Below are positions 55,936 through 64,000 of a DNA stretch of 64,000 bases, piece after piece; the stretch's first letter is position 1, and every line of letters starts with the position of its first letter. The position numbers were made by a program, and so were the translations under genes. The notes beneath the pieces were generated by a model. The model searched no databases, was not told the origin of the DNA, and saw only the letters and a list, made by a program, of their open reading frames with translations. The stretch is from an uncultured Lachnospiraceae bacterium (GTDB taxonomy: Bacteria; Bacillota; Clostridia; Lachnospirales; Lachnospiraceae), in NCBI GenBank assembly GCA_947627245.1, contig CANQVH010000005.1:24163-88162 (forward strand). Reading direction: 5' to 3'.

Positions 55936-56955
55936 ATGAAGGACAAATTGCAGGCAATCAAAGATGAGGCGCTTGCCCAGATTGAAAAGGCGGTCGATCT
56001 TGACAGACTGAACGATGTCAGGGTGAGCTTCCTCGGCAAGAAGGGTCAGTTGACGTCTGTGCTCAAGAGCATGAAGGAGGTCGCTCCGGAGGATCGCCCG
56101 GCGTTCGGTCAGCTCGTCAACGAGGCGCGCGCGCAGATTGAGCGGGTGCTGGAGGAGACGAAGGAGAAGCTGGAGCAGCAGGCCATGGAGCATCGGCTGA
56201 AGGAGGAAGTCATCGATGTGACACTCCCGGCGAAAAAGAACAACGTCGGACACCGCCATCCGAACACAATCGCGCGTGAAGAGGTGGAGCGCATCTTCAT
56301 CGGCATGGGCTACGAGGTAGTGGAAGGGCCGGAAGTAGAGTACGACCTTTACAATTTTGAGAAGCTGAATATCCCGGCGAATCATCCGGCGAAGGATGAG
56401 CAGGACACCTTCTATGTGACGAAGGATATCGTGCTGCGCACACAGACGTCGCCGGTGCAGGCCCGTATCATGGAGAAAGGAGAACTGCCGATCCGCGTAA
56501 TCGCTCCGGGTCGCGTGTTCCGTTCAGACGAGGTGGACGCGACGCATTCACCGTCCTTCCATCAGATCGAGGGGCTGGTCGTGGACAAGAATATCACGTT
56601 CGCGGATCTGAAGGGGACGCTGGAGCAGTTCGCGAAGGAGCTCTTCGGTGAGAATACAAAGACGAAATTCCGTCCGCATCATTTCCCGTTCACGGAGCCG
56701 AGCGCGGAGATGGATGTTTCCTGCTTCAAATGCGGAGGCAAGGGCTGCCGGTTCTGCAAGGGCGAGGGCTGGATCGAGATTCTTGGTTGCGGGATGGTGC
56801 ATCCGCACGTGTTCGAGATGTGCGGGATCGACCCGGAGGTCTACACGGGCTTTGCGTTCGGAGTCGGGCTGGAGCGTATCGCGCTGCTGAAGTATGAGAT
56901 CGACGACATGAGGCTGCTGTACGAGAACGATGCGCGTTTCCTGAAGCAGTTCTAA
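55936..56955 (+). CDS. pheS: phenylalanyl-tRNA synthetase alpha subunit
   Basis: A protein of 339 residues. An N-terminal coiled-coil (about 1-90) binds tRNA. Class II motifs follow: GHRHPNTIAREEVERIFIGMGYEVVEGPE in outline, DTFYVTKDIVLRTQTSPVQAR in outline, FRSDEVDATHSPSFHQIEG, FRPHHFPFTEPSAEMDV and GFAFGVGLERIAL. A CxxC-like cluster (CFKCGGKGCRFCKGEGW) lies in the catalytic domain, as in many Firmicutes. It forms the alpha2-beta2 enzyme with PheT. Confidence 0.98.
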   Translation: MKDKLQAIKDEALAQIEKAVDLDRLNDVRVSFLGKKGQLTSVLKSMKEVAPEDRPAFGQLVNEARAQIERVLEETKEKLEQQAMEHRLKEEVIDVTLPAKKNNVGHRHPNTIAREEVERIFIGMGYEVVEGPEVEYDLYNFEKLNIPANHPAKDEQDTFYVTKDIVLRTQTSPVQARIMEKGELPIRVIAPGRVFRSDEVDATHSPSFHQIEGLVVDKNITFADLKGTLEQFAKELFGENTKTKFRPHHFPFTEPSAEMDVSCFKCGGKGCRFCKGEGWIEILGCGMVHPHVFEMCGIDPEVYTGFAFGVGLERIALLKYEIDDMRLLYENDARFLKQF

Positions 56956-57037
56956 GTGTAAAAGAACAATAGAACTCTTTCCTGAAATGCCATATGGCAT
57001 GGATGGAAGCGATTCAGAATAGAGAAGGAGTGCAAAG

Positions 57038-59455
57038 ATGAACACAACATTATCATGGGTGAAGGCATATGTGCCGGATCTGAATGTGACGGCGCAGGAA
57101 TTTACCGATGCGATGACGCTGTCCGGCACAAAGGTGGAAGGTTATCAGGAGGCGGATCGTGATCTTTCGAATATCGTGATCGGTCAGATTGATCAGATTG
57201 AGCGTCATCCGGACGCGGACAAGCTGATCGTGTGTCAGGTGAACATCGGCGGAGGTAAGTCGGTGCAGATCGTGACCGGGGCTCCGAACGTCAAGGTCGG
57301 CGACAAGATTCCGGTCGTGCTCGACGGGGGCCGCGTGGCAGGCACGCACGACGGAAAGATGACCGAGGGCGGCATCGAGATTAAAAAGGGAAAATTGAGA
57401 GGCATCGAGTCGAACGGCATGATGTGCTCGATCGAGGAGCTTGGTTCCAGCAGAGACATGTATCCGGAGGCTCCGGAGTACGGCATCTATATTTTCCCGG
57501 AGGACGCCGAGGTAGGCGCGGACGCGGTTGCGGCGCTCGGACTCAACGACGTGACGTTTGAGTTTGAGGTCACGTCGAATCGTGTGGACTGCTTCAGCGT
57601 GATCGGCATTGCGCGCGAGGCGGCGGCTACGTTCCGTAAGGAGTTTCATCCGCCGGTCGTGACGCCGACCGGAAACAGCGAGCAGGCTTCGGATTATGTG
57701 AAGGTGACGATTGAGGATGAGGACCTTTGTCCGCGTTACTGCGCGAGGATCGTGAAGAACGTGCACATCGCTCCGTCGCCGAAGTGGATGCAGCGCCGTC
57801 TGGCGGCGGCCGGGATCCGTCCGATCAACAACATCGTTGATATCACGAACTATGTGATGGAGGAGTACGGTCAGCCGATGCATGCTTACGATTACGATCA
57901 GCTTGCAGGGCATGAGATTGTGGTGCGTCGCGCGGCGAAGGATGAGAAGTTTGTGACGCTGGACGGGCAGGAGCGCACGATGGATGAAAATGTCGTGATG
58001 ATCTGTGACGGCGAAAAAGCGGTCGGTATCGGCGGAATCATGGGCGGCGAGAATTCCATGATCACGGACAATGTGAAGACGATGCTATTTGAGGCGGCCT
58101 GCTTCGACGGGACAAACATCCGTCTCTCTTCGAAGCGGATCGGTCTGCGCACGGATGCGTCGGCGAAGTTTGAAAAAGGACTTGACCCGAACAACGCGCA
58201 GGCGGCGATCGATCGCGCGTGTCAGCTCGTGGAGGAGCTTGGCGCGGGTGAGGTAGTCGGCGGGATGGTCGACGTCTACAGTCGGAAAAAGGAGCCGGTG
58301 CGCATCCCGTTCGAGCCGGAGAAGATCAACGCGCTGCTCGGCACGGATATTTCCGAGGAGGAGATGCTGGGCTATTTCAAACTGATCGATCTCGAATACG
58401 ACGCGGCGACCCGTGAGGTGATCGCGCCGACGTTCCGCCATGATCTGTTCCGCACGGCGGATCTGGCTGAGGAGGTTGCGCGTTTTTACGGTTATGACAA
58501 TATCCCGACGACGCTTCCGAGCGGTGAGGCGACTGCGGGCAAGCTTCCGTTCCACATGCGCGTGCGCGAGGTGGCGGAGGATATTGCGGAGTTCTGCGGT
58601 TTCTCGCAGGGCATGATGTATTCGTTCGAGAGCCCGAAGGTGTTTGACAAGCTGCGGCTTCCGGAGGATTCGCCCCTGCGTACGGCGGTGAAGATCTCGA
58701 ATCCGCTCGGCGAGGATTTCAGCATCATGCGGACCACCTCGATGAACGGCATGCTGACCTCGCTCGGCTTCAATTACAATCACAGAAACAAGAACGTCCG
58801 TCTGTATGAGCTTGGAAATGTTTATCTGCCGAAAGAGCTTCCGCTCACGGAGCTTCCGGAGGAGCGGATGCAGTTCACGCTCGGTATGTACGGCGACGGC
58901 GATTTCTATACGATGAAAGGCGTAGTGGAAGAGTTCCTTGACAAGATTGGCGTAGGCGGACACAGGACTTACACGCCGGATACAAAGCCGTATCTGCATC
59001 CGGGCCGTCAGGCGCAGGTGAGCTGCGGAGACATTGTGGTCGGCTATCTCGGTGAGGTACATCCGCTCGTGGCAGGCGCATATGGCATCGGCGAAAAAGC
59101 TTATGTGGCGGTGCTCGACATGGAGGCTGTGACGCCGCTTGCGACTTTCGATCGTAAGTACACGGGTATCGCGCGCTATCCGGCAGTGTCGAGGGATATC
59201 AGTATGGTTGTCCCGAAGGCAGTGTTGGCCGGACAGATCGAAGCGATGATCAACCAGCGCGGCGGAAAGATTCTGGAAGACTGCCAGCTCTTCGACGTCT
59301 ACGAGGGTGTGCAGATCAAGCCGGGCTTCAAGTCGATGGCCTACTCCGTCGTGTTCCGCGCGAAGGACCGCACGCTCGAGGAGAGCGATATCACGGCGGC
59401 GATGAAGAAAATCTGGAATGGGTTAGAGTCGATGGGGATCGAGATTCGGTCGTAA
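57038..59455 (+). CDS. pheT: phenylalanyl-tRNA synthetase beta subunit
   Basis: A protein of 805 residues, the usual length. The EMAP-type tRNA-binding domain (about 40-150; RHPDADKLIVCQVNIGG) is followed by the B3/B4 editing domain (ISVIG-like VDCFSVIGIAREAAATF to VLDGQERT), the B5 domain, the catalytic-like core (YGYDNIPTTLP, RTTSMNGMLTSLGFNYNH in outline) and the C-terminal ferredoxin-fold anticodon-binding domain (YPAVSRDISMVVP). It starts 82 bp after pheS behind AGAAGGAG. Confidence 0.98.
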   Translation: MNTTLSWVKAYVPDLNVTAQEFTDAMTLSGTKVEGYQEADRDLSNIVIGQIDQIERHPDADKLIVCQVNIGGGKSVQIVTGAPNVKVGDKIPVVLDGGRVAGTHDGKMTEGGIEIKKGKLRGIESNGMMCSIEELGSSRDMYPEAPEYGIYIFPEDAEVGADAVAALGLNDVTFEFEVTSNRVDCFSVIGIAREAAATFRKEFHPPVVTPTGNSEQASDYVKVTIEDEDLCPRYCARIVKNVHIAPSPKWMQRRLAAAGIRPINNIVDITNYVMEEYGQPMHAYDYDQLAGHEIVVRRAAKDEKFVTLDGQERTMDENVVMICDGEKAVGIGGIMGGENSMITDNVKTMLFEAACFDGTNIRLSSKRIGLRTDASAKFEKGLDPNNAQAAIDRACQLVEELGAGEVVGGMVDVYSRKKEPVRIPFEPEKINALLGTDISEEEMLGYFKLIDLEYDAATREVIAPTFRHDLFRTADLAEEVARFYGYDNIPTTLPSGEATAGKLPFHMRVREVAEDIAEFCGFSQGMMYSFESPKVFDKLRLPEDSPLRTAVKISNPLGEDFSIMRTTSMNGMLTSLGFNYNHRNKNVRLYELGNVYLPKELPLTELPEERMQFTLGMYGDGDFYTMKGVVEEFLDKIGVGGHRTYTPDTKPYLHPGRQAQVSCGDIVVGYLGEVHPLVAGAYGIGEKAYVAVLDMEAVTPLATFDRKYTGIARYPAVSRDISMVVPKAVLAGQIEAMINQRGGKILEDCQLFDVYEGVQIKPGFKSMAYSVVFRAKDRTLEESDITAAMKKIWNGLESMGIEIRS

Positions 59456-59541
59456 AACTTCCGGCCTGATTTTTGATAGCAGGAGAAAACAGACATATGT
59501 TGCCGACAGACCGCGGATAGAGCGGCAGAATGGAGAATTTC

Positions 59542-61230
59542 ATGAGATTGTATATCGTCCGACATGGAGAGACCCCGTGGAACACGGAATTGCGACTTCA
59601 GGGACAGACGGACATCCCGCTCAATGAAAATGGACGTGCGCTGGCGCGTGAGACGGCACAGGCGCTATCCGTCGTTTCGTTCGACCTTGCGCTCACGAGC
59701 CCGCTTTCCCGGGCGCGTGAGACCGCCGAAATTCTGTTGGCGGGGCGGGATGTGCCACTCATTGATGAGGAGCGAATTCGGGAGATCAGCTTCGGAACTC
59801 TGGAGGGTGTATATTTATCCAGAGAGGAGCGGGAAAATCCGGACTCACAGTTTTACCGCTTCTTTCATGCGCCGGATGAGTACGTGCCGCCGGAAGGCGG
59901 GGAGAGTGTACGAGCGCTCTGTGCGCGCACGGAAGCTTTTTTGGAAGAATTAAAGACAAAAGCGGAGTGGCAGGACAAGACGATTCTGGTCTCCACGCAC
60001 GGTGCGGCGTCGCGCGCGCTACTGCTTTGCATGACACATGGCGAGGCGCAGACGCTCTGGGCAGGCGGCGTGCCGAAAAATTGCGCGGTTACGATCGCGG
60101 AGCTTTCAGACGGTGCGTGGACAATTCTGGAAAAGGATAAGATCTTTTATGATCCGGATGACCGACGGAATCAGGCGCCGGATTACATGACGGGGGATGT
60201 TGGACTGAAAACTGCTGACTTCTACTTTGATCTTCCGCAGGAGCTGATTGCGCAGGATCCGCTTGAGGACCGCTCTGCGTCACGGCTTCTGGTGCTGGAC
60301 AAGCATACGGGGGAGATCCGGCATCGTCATTTCCGGGATATCTTAGAATATCTGCGGCCGGGGGATTGTCTTGTCCTGAACAACACGAAAGTGATTCCGG
60401 CCAGACTTTACGGGGTACGCGAGGGCACCGGGGCGATGATCGAGATTCTCCTTCTGAAGCGCAGGGAGAAAGATGTCTGGGAGACGCTTGTGAAGCCGGG
60501 AAAGAAGGCGAGATCCGGGACGCGTATCGTATTCGGCGACGGACTTCTGATCGGCGAGGTGACTGACGTTGTGGAAGAAGGAAACCGCCTGATTCGCTTC
60601 TCTTATGAGGGTGTGTTCGAGGAGATCCTTGATCGGCTGGGACAGATGCCGCTTCCTCCGTATATCACGCATGAGCTGAAGGACAAGAACCGTTATCAGA
60701 CCGTCTATGCGAAGTATGACGGTTCGGCGGCAGCTCCGACGGCCGGACTGCACTTTACGCCGGAGCTGCTGGAACAGGTGCGCGCGATGGGAGTACGGAT
60801 TGCAGAGGTGACGCTTCATGTCGGACTCGGAACCTTTCGTCCGGTCAAGGTCGAGGACGTGACGAAACATCATATGCATTCTGAGTTTTATCGGATCGAC
60901 GAGGAGGCGGCGCGCATCATCAATGAGACAAAAGCCGCCGGCGGACGCGTGATCTGCGTCGGGACGACGAGCTGCCGGACGATTGAGTCTGCGGCCGCGG
61001 AGGATGGAACATTATCGGCATGCAGCGGCTGGACGGAGATCTTCATCTATCCGGGATATCGTTTCAAGGTACTCGATGGTCTGATTACGAACTTCCACCT
61101 TCCGGAATCGACGCTTTTGATGCTCGTCTCGGCGCTCGCCGGGCGGGAACATATCCTGAACGCTTATGCTGAGGCAGTGGGGGAGCGGTATCGATTTTTC
61201 TCGTTCGGGGACGCTATGTTTATCGAATAA
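59542..61230 (+). CDS. queA: fusion of a histidine phosphatase and QueA
   Basis: A protein of 562 residues from ATG 59542, with GGAG six bases upstream. Residues 1-195 are a phosphoglycerate-mutase-like histidine phosphatase: [14 protein letters not shown] (H8), [15 protein letters not shown] and the second histidine in LVSTHGAAS. Residues about 215-562 are S-adenosylmethionine:tRNA ribosyltransferase-isomerase: [30 protein letters not shown] in outline, [30 protein letters not shown] and GLGTFRPVK. QueA makes epoxyqueuosine at tRNA position 34. The frame is continuous with no credible internal ribosome site. No other queuosine gene is nearby. Confidence 0.88.
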   Translation: MRLYIVRHGETPWNTELRLQGQTDIPLNENGRALARETAQALSVVSFDLALTSPLSRARETAEILLAGRDVPLIDEERIREISFGTLEGVYLSREERENPDSQFYRFFHAPDEYVPPEGGESVRALCARTEAFLEELKTKAEWQDKTILVSTHGAASRALLLCMTHGEAQTLWAGGVPKNCAVTIAELSDGAWTILEKDKIFYDPDDRRNQAPDYMTGDVGLKTADFYFDLPQELIAQDPLEDRSASRLLVLDKHTGEIRHRHFRDILEYLRPGDCLVLNNTKVIPARLYGVREGTGAMIEILLLKRREKDVWETLVKPGKKARSGTRIVFGDGLLIGEVTDVVEEGNRLIRFSYEGVFEEILDRLGQMPLPPYITHELKDKNRYQTVYAKYDGSAAAPTAGLHFTPELLEQVRAMGVRIAEVTLHVGLGTFRPVKVEDVTKHHMHSEFYRIDEEAARIINETKAAGGRVICVGTTSCRTIESAAAEDGTLSACSGWTEIFIYPGYRFKVLDGLITNFHLPESTLLMLVSALAGREHILNAYAEAVGERYRFFSFGDAMFIE

Positions 61231-61235
61231 CATGC

Positions 61236-61264
61236 TTGACATTTTCAGAATATGAATTTATAAT
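61236..61264 (+). promoter_or_regulatory. perfect consensus promoter driving the antisense RNA
   Basis: TTGACA (61236-61241), a 17-bp spacer and TATAAT (61259-61264), both perfect. No protein gene follows; the transcript would meet the terminator at 61309 after some 40 nt. Confidence 0.8.
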
Positions 61265-61273
61265 AATTATGTA

Positions 61274-61293
61274 TTTCAAAATCAGCTCATTCA
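61274..61293. repeat. direct repeat, antitoxin copy
   Basis: TTTCAAAATCAGCTCATTCA here matches TTTCAAAATCAGCGCATCCA at 61447-61466 at 18 of 20 positions. The second copy overlaps the first codons of the 29-aa peptide gene on the other strand. Confidence 0.85.
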
Positions 61294-61308
61294 CAAAAGA
61301 CAAAAGCG

Positions 61309-61340
61309 AAAACCTCCAGAGTGGTGGCTCTGGAGGTTTT
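61309..61340. terminator. bidirectional terminator shared by toxin and antitoxin RNAs
   Basis: AAAACCTCCAGAG and CTCTGGAGGTTTT form a perfect 13-bp stem around TGGTGG. T-rich ends on both strands let it stop transcription from either side, including read-through from queA. Confidence 0.9.
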
Positions 61341-61377
61341 CTTGTCCTTTGCGGTGGACCAATCCGTCAGGCTGTGC

Positions 61378-61467
61378 TTATCTGTCTCTGTCCAGCCATT
61401 TGCAAATGAAATACGAGATTACACTTACCATGACAGAGAGGATGACTTTCAAAATCAGCGCATCCAT
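61378..61467 (-). CDS. 29-aa hydrophobic peptide, predicted type I toxin
   Basis: The peptide starts MDALILKVILSVMVSVISYF and ends ICKWLDRDR. It is one membrane-spanning helix followed by a charged tail, as in Fst/TxpA/holin-like toxins. The - strand carries an ideal ribosome site (AAGGAGGTGAT, GGAGG at 61476-61480, eight bases before the ATG), a good promoter (61508-61536) and the terminator at 61309-61340. In the 5' UTR, ACCTCC (complement of 61489-61494) pairs with the GGAGGT of the ribosome site (complement of 61475-61480), which would keep translation off. Toxicity and membrane action are inferred from the family layout. Confidence 0.75.
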   Translation of the reverse strand: MDALILKVILSVMVSVISYFICKWLDRDR

Positions 61468-61474
61468 TGTTATC

Positions 61475-61494
61475 ACCTCCTTTCCGCCGGAGGT
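61475..61494 (-). promoter_or_regulatory. ribosome-site-sequestering hairpin of the toxin mRNA
   Basis: On the - strand, ACCTCC and GGAGGT form a 6-bp stem around GGCGGAAA. The GGAGGT is the toxin Shine-Dalgarno site. Fst mRNA has an equivalent 5' hairpin. Confidence 0.6.
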
Positions 61495-61507
61495 ACACAG
61501 CATAGAT

Positions 61508-61536
61508 ATAATATCACATAATCGCTATATATGCAA
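61508..61536 (-). promoter_or_regulatory. promoter of the toxin mRNA
   Basis: On the - strand, TTGCAT (61536-61531), 17 bp and TATTAT (61513-61508). Start of transcription is expected near 61501, leaving a 5' UTR of about 34 nt. Confidence 0.65.
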
Positions 61537-61579
61537 CATAAATAAATTTAAAAATAAGTGGCATATCAATGCAATATGC

Positions 61580-61608
61580 TTGACGTTAGAAGCATAACGT
61601 GCTAGTAT
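61580..61608 (+). promoter_or_regulatory. candidate promoter for nrdG
   Basis: TTGACG (61580-61585), 17 bp and TAGTAT (61603-61608), about 70 bp before the nrdG start. Confidence 0.45.
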
Positions 61609-61679
61609 AAACTTCAGACACACGATATTGTGAAAAACGAATTGTGTGGCACAGGATATGGTATTTTGGGGGATTGGTT

Positions 61680-62249
61680 ATGAAGTATCATAATATTACG
61701 AAAGACGACATGCTCAACGGCGACGGGCTTCGGGTGGTGCTTTGGGTGGCGGGATGCTCCCATTATTGCGAGGGTTGTCAGAATCCGGTGACATGGGATC
61801 CGAACGACGGTGCGGAGTTCGGTGAGGAACAGAAGCAGGAGATTTTCCGCGAGCTGGATCAGTCTTATATTTCAGGCATTACGTTCAGCGGCGGCGATCC
61901 GCTCTACAGCACGAACGAACCTGTGATTCTGGCGCTCGCGAAGGAGATTCGGGAGAAGTATCCGGACAAGACGATCTGGCTGTACACCGGCTATAACTGG
62001 AATTATGTAAAGCAGCGTGAGATCGCAAAATACATCGATGTGTTGGTGGACGGGGAATACATTCAGGCTCTTCGGGACACGCAGCTTCACTGGCGCGGCA
62101 GCTCGAACCAGAATGTCATTGATGTGCAGCGGTCGCTGGCGGTGGGAGAGATGATCCTGCACGGGGATGACGCCGTCATTGGAAAACAGTATGGTGAATG
62201 CCCGTCGTGCGATACAGATAAGGTGGAGCGCGCGGCATCCGTCCGGTGA
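61680..62249 (+). CDS. nrdG: anaerobic ribonucleoside-triphosphate reductase activating protein
   Basis: A protein of 189 residues from ATG 61680 behind GGGGGAT. The radical-SAM CxxxCxxC cluster is C26, C30 and C33 in AGCSHYCEGCQNPVTW, with ITFSGGDPLYSTNE and IWLYTGYNW next. It makes the glycyl radical on NrdD under anaerobic conditions. The reductase gene nrdD, usually adjacent, is not in the window, so the pair may be split in this genome. Confidence 0.95.
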   Translation: MKYHNITKDDMLNGDGLRVVLWVAGCSHYCEGCQNPVTWDPNDGAEFGEEQKQEIFRELDQSYISGITFSGGDPLYSTNEPVILALAKEIREKYPDKTIWLYTGYNWNYVKQREIAKYIDVLVDGEYIQALRDTQLHWRGSSNQNVIDVQRSLAVGEMILHGDDAVIGKQYGECPSCDTDKVERAASVR

Positions 62250-62369
62250 GCGGGCAGGGATACACATACAAGAATATATGCCGAAAACCAGAAAATAGAA
62301 AGAATTTGCAAGAGAAAATCAAAAGAGAGAAAAGAGATCACGAGAGGGACCATAAAAGGAAGAACAGAG

Positions 62370-62801
62370 ATGGAAAAAATTAAGATTCAATATCTGAATG
62401 ATAAGATCAAGCGTTTGGAATATATTGACGGAAAATCGGACTGGATCGACCTGCGCGCGGCCGAGGACATTGTGCTGAAGAAGGGCGAGTTCAAGCTGGT
62501 GCCGTTCGGCGTGGCAATGCAGCTTCCGAAGGGCTATGAGGCGCATGTTGTGCCGCGTAGCTCCACCTACAAGAATTTCGGGATCATCCAGACGAACCAT
62601 ATGGGGATCATTGATGAGACTTACGCTGGTCCGAACGACTGGTGGTATATGCCGGTGTATGCGCTGCGCGACACGGAGATTCATTTCAATGATCGCATCG
62701 CACAATTCCGCATTATGGAGCACCAGCCGAAGATCGTGTTTGAGGAGGGGGCACTGGACGCCCCGGACCGCGGTGGGATCGGAAGCACCGGGACCAGATG
62801 A
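62370..62801 (+). CDS. dut: dUTP diphosphatase
   Basis: A protein of 143 residues with the five trimeric dUTPase motifs: [50 protein letters not shown] and the C-terminal [10 protein letters not shown]. It hydrolyses dUTP to dUMP, protecting DNA and supplying thymidylate synthesis. Motif 3 and the insert before it differ slightly from the Escherichia coli type but fit Gram-positive and phage forms. It lies 120 bp after nrdG, in a gap with no other feature than AAGGAAG before the ATG. Confidence 0.93.
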   Translation: MEKIKIQYLNDKIKRLEYIDGKSDWIDLRAAEDIVLKKGEFKLVPFGVAMQLPKGYEAHVVPRSSTYKNFGIIQTNHMGIIDETYAGPNDWWYMPVYALRDTEIHFNDRIAQFRIMEHQPKIVFEEGALDAPDRGGIGSTGTR

Positions 62802-62815
62802 ATATTCCTGCTGAC

Positions 62816-62849
62816 AAAAAACACTTTAGGTTTTCCTAAAGTGTTTTTT
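62816..62849. terminator. bidirectional terminator between dut and arcC
   Basis: AAAAAACACTTTAGG and CCTAAAGTGTTTTTT form a perfect 15-bp stem around TTTT, with T-tracts on both strands, between convergent genes. Confidence 0.92.
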
Positions 62850-62883
62850 GAGAGATTCTGTTTGGTTGATATACAAATCATAC

Positions 62884-63810
62884 TTATTCGATCACGGTTC
62901 CGGTTTTGCCGAGATATGCGTCCAGCGCCTTGTCGATCGATGTGATGACCGCCCGGCGCCCCGGCTTCTGGAGAACGAAGTTTACCGATGCTTCGATCTT
63001 CGGAAGCATTTTATTTTTACCGAATTCATTGTTCTCGATATGCCGCTTTGCCTCGTCGGTCGTCATATGGCTGAGGGGGACGGGAGCGTCGCTCTCGTAA
63101 TTGATGATGACAAACTCCTCGTTCGTAAGGATCATCAGCATGTCCGCGTCGGTCAGGTCTGCGAGCCTGCCGCTGATTAAGTCTTTTTCAATGACAGCGC
63201 TCGCGCCCTTCAGGCTGCTTCCCTGCTTGAGTACGGGAATTCCGCCGCCGCCTCCCGCGATCACGATATGTCCGGCGTCAGCCAGCGCGTTGATCGCATC
63301 GATCTCTACAATGTCCAGCGGTCTGGGCGATGCGACGATGCGCCGGAATCCCTTCCCTGGCTCCTCCGTCACGGAATTTCCCTTTGCTTCTTCGACCGCG
63401 GCTTCCTCGGCCGTCATATAGCGGCCGATCACCTTGACCGGGTGGTAGAAGGTCTCATCGTAAGGATCTACGGTTACTTGTGTGAGCACCGTGGCGACCG
63501 TGCGATAGATGCCGCGCAGCAAAAGCTCCGAGCGCAGCGCGTTCTGGAGATCATAGCCGATATAGCCTTGGCTCATTGCGGAACAGACGGACATCGGCGC
63601 GCCGTAGGTCTCATGGAATTTGGCGAACTCGTTCATCGCCGTGTGAATCATGCCGACCTGCGGGGCATTGCTGTGCGTGATGATCAACTGCGCGCCGTTC
63701 TCCACGAGATCGGCGAGAATTTTTGCGGTGGACCGCACGGCAGTCTGCTGCTCCGGAAAGGTGGTGCCGAGGGCCTTATGCCCAAGCGCAACGACAACTC
63801 TTTTTTTCAT
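62884..63810 (-). CDS. arcC: carbamate kinase
   Basis: A protein of 308 residues on the - strand with TGAGG before the ATG. It shows VVVALGHKALGTT at the N-terminus, THSNAPQVGMIHTAMNEF, SVCSAMSQGYIGYDLQNALR in outline, RRIVASPRPLDIVE, AGGGGGIPVL, EKDLISGRLA and GHM-like MTTDEAKRHIE. It makes ATP from carbamoyl phosphate and ADP in arginine, agmatine or purine breakdown. The first loop reads GHKA, where the family mostly has GGNA or GHNA. No arc or agmatine gene is adjacent in the window. Confidence 0.94.
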   Translation of the reverse strand: MKKRVVVALGHKALGTTFPEQQTAVRSTAKILADLVENGAQLIITHSNAPQVGMIHTAMNEFAKFHETYGAPMSVCSAMSQGYIGYDLQNALRSELLLRGIYRTVATVLTQVTVDPYDETFYHPVKVIGRYMTAEEAAVEEAKGNSVTEEPGKGFRRIVASPRPLDIVEIDAINALADAGHIVIAGGGGGIPVLKQGSSLKGASAVIEKDLISGRLADLTDADMLMILTNEEFVIINYESDAPVPLSHMTTDEAKRHIENNEFGKNKMLPKIEASVNFVLQKPGRRAVITSIDKALDAYLGKTGTVIE

Positions 63811-63864
63811 ATCAAAACCTCATACTTTCATAGAAATAGGATATTTAACACAACAGTTACGATC

Positions 63865-63893
63865 ATTATAGTATTCCTCGTCGGAAAAAGCAA
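63865..63893 (-). promoter_or_regulatory. promoter of carbamate kinase
   Basis: On the - strand, TTGCTT (63893-63888), 17 bp and TATAAT (63870-63865), about 55 bp before the start codon. Confidence 0.65.
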
Positions 63894-64000
63894 ATCATTT
63901 ATTTCATGGCATATTCAAAGGGGTGTATAAGCGTCAATGATTGGTAACACTCCACCCCAGAGCCATGTCAAGGGTAAGGTGGAGATTCCCGAAGGGAATA
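63894..64000. other. end of window, no gene recognised
   Basis: I see no coding region here. ATTCCC/GGGAAT with a GAA loop (63985-63999) forms a small palindrome right at the window edge, perhaps part of the next gene or element. Confidence 0.3.

Larger units (their letters stand above)
61271..61344 (+). ncRNA. predicted antitoxin RNA of a type I toxin-antitoxin pair
   Basis: A transcript of roughly 70 nt is predicted from the perfect promoter at 61236 to the strong hairpin at 61309-61340. Its 5' part (61274-61293) is a direct repeat (18 of 20) of 61447-61466, so it is complementary to the toxin mRNA across the start codon and codons 2-7. Its 3' part is complementary to the toxin's terminator. 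It has no open frame. The layout matches RNA II of the par/Fst family. Ends are estimates. Confidence 0.65.

Noticed and set aside
60187..60240. A separate queA start inside the fusion
   Set aside because: The internal ATG at 60187 has no upstream ribosome site and the GGGGG that follows has no correctly placed in-frame start; the single long frame is preferred.
63894..64000. Possible insertion-sequence end at the window edge
   Set aside because: A short palindrome alone is not enough; no transposase or terminal repeat pair can be seen.

Overview
The window looks like chromosome of an anaerobic, spore-former-related Firmicute, most likely in the Clostridia and probably Lachnospiraceae-like. 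The evidence is strong purine-rich Shine-Dalgarno sites, frequent GTG/TTG starts, a T-box leader before pheST, a SpoIID-domain protein, an anaerobic ribonucleotide reductase activase, a clostridial-type carbamate kinase and a cell-wall-repeat amidase. The species cannot be fixed from sequence alone.

Positions 1-44402 are one very large surface-polysaccharide locus, nearly all on the + strand. It opens with the end of a ligase/polymerase-like membrane protein, a WecG/TagA-type transferase and a GT4 enzyme. A solitary PemK/MazF-like gene follows with its own terminator. An AT-rich core (about 3.4-14.8 kb) holds GT4/GT2 glycosyltransferases, a Wzm/Wzt ABC exporter with a carbohydrate-recognition tail, and a methyltransferase. 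From 15.3 to 33.7 kb come three membrane GT-C-like proteins, three DPM1/GtrB-like GT2 enzymes and one GtrA-like protein, which look like machinery for extracytoplasmic side-branch glycosylation. Among them lies a CDP-sugar module: rfbF, rfbH, an acylating acetaldehyde dehydrogenase, a 4-hydroxy-2-oxovalerate-type aldolase, a TPP-dependent acetolactate-synthase-like enzyme, an SDR and rfbG. I infer that it makes a branched-chain 3,6-dideoxyhexose with a four-carbon branch. Visibly more GC-rich genes (33.7-44.4 kb) make GDP-mannose and GDP-6-deoxy sugar (manC, gmd, rmd, a phosphohexomutase, a ManC-cupin-ManA fusion). They also encode a WbaP-like initiating transferase, a truncated membrane gene and rfbD.

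At 44.4-46.6 kb an AT-richer cassette with a near-consensus promoter carries an unrecognised 305-aa protein, an overlapping 59-aa ORF and a ComEC-like metallo-beta-lactamase-fold hydrolase. The rest is mostly housekeeping: a small conserved protein, a CBS-domain protein, a secreted amidase with cell-wall repeats, ilvN-ilvC-leuC-leuD, a SpoIID-like protein, a YihY-like membrane protein, a phenylalanine T-box with pheST, a histidine-phosphatase/QueA fusion, nrdG, dut and (on the - strand) carbamate kinase.

The most striking small-scale find is at 61236-61536. A 29-aa hydrophobic peptide gene on the - strand converges with a roughly 70-nt RNA on the + strand at a shared 13-bp bidirectional terminator. 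The two transcripts share a direct repeat over the peptide's translation start, and the peptide's Shine-Dalgarno site is sequestered in a 5' hairpin. This is the layout of the Fst/par type I toxin-antitoxin family. The other leading candidates are the branched-sugar module (19.3-30.1 kb) and the three-gene MBL cassette.
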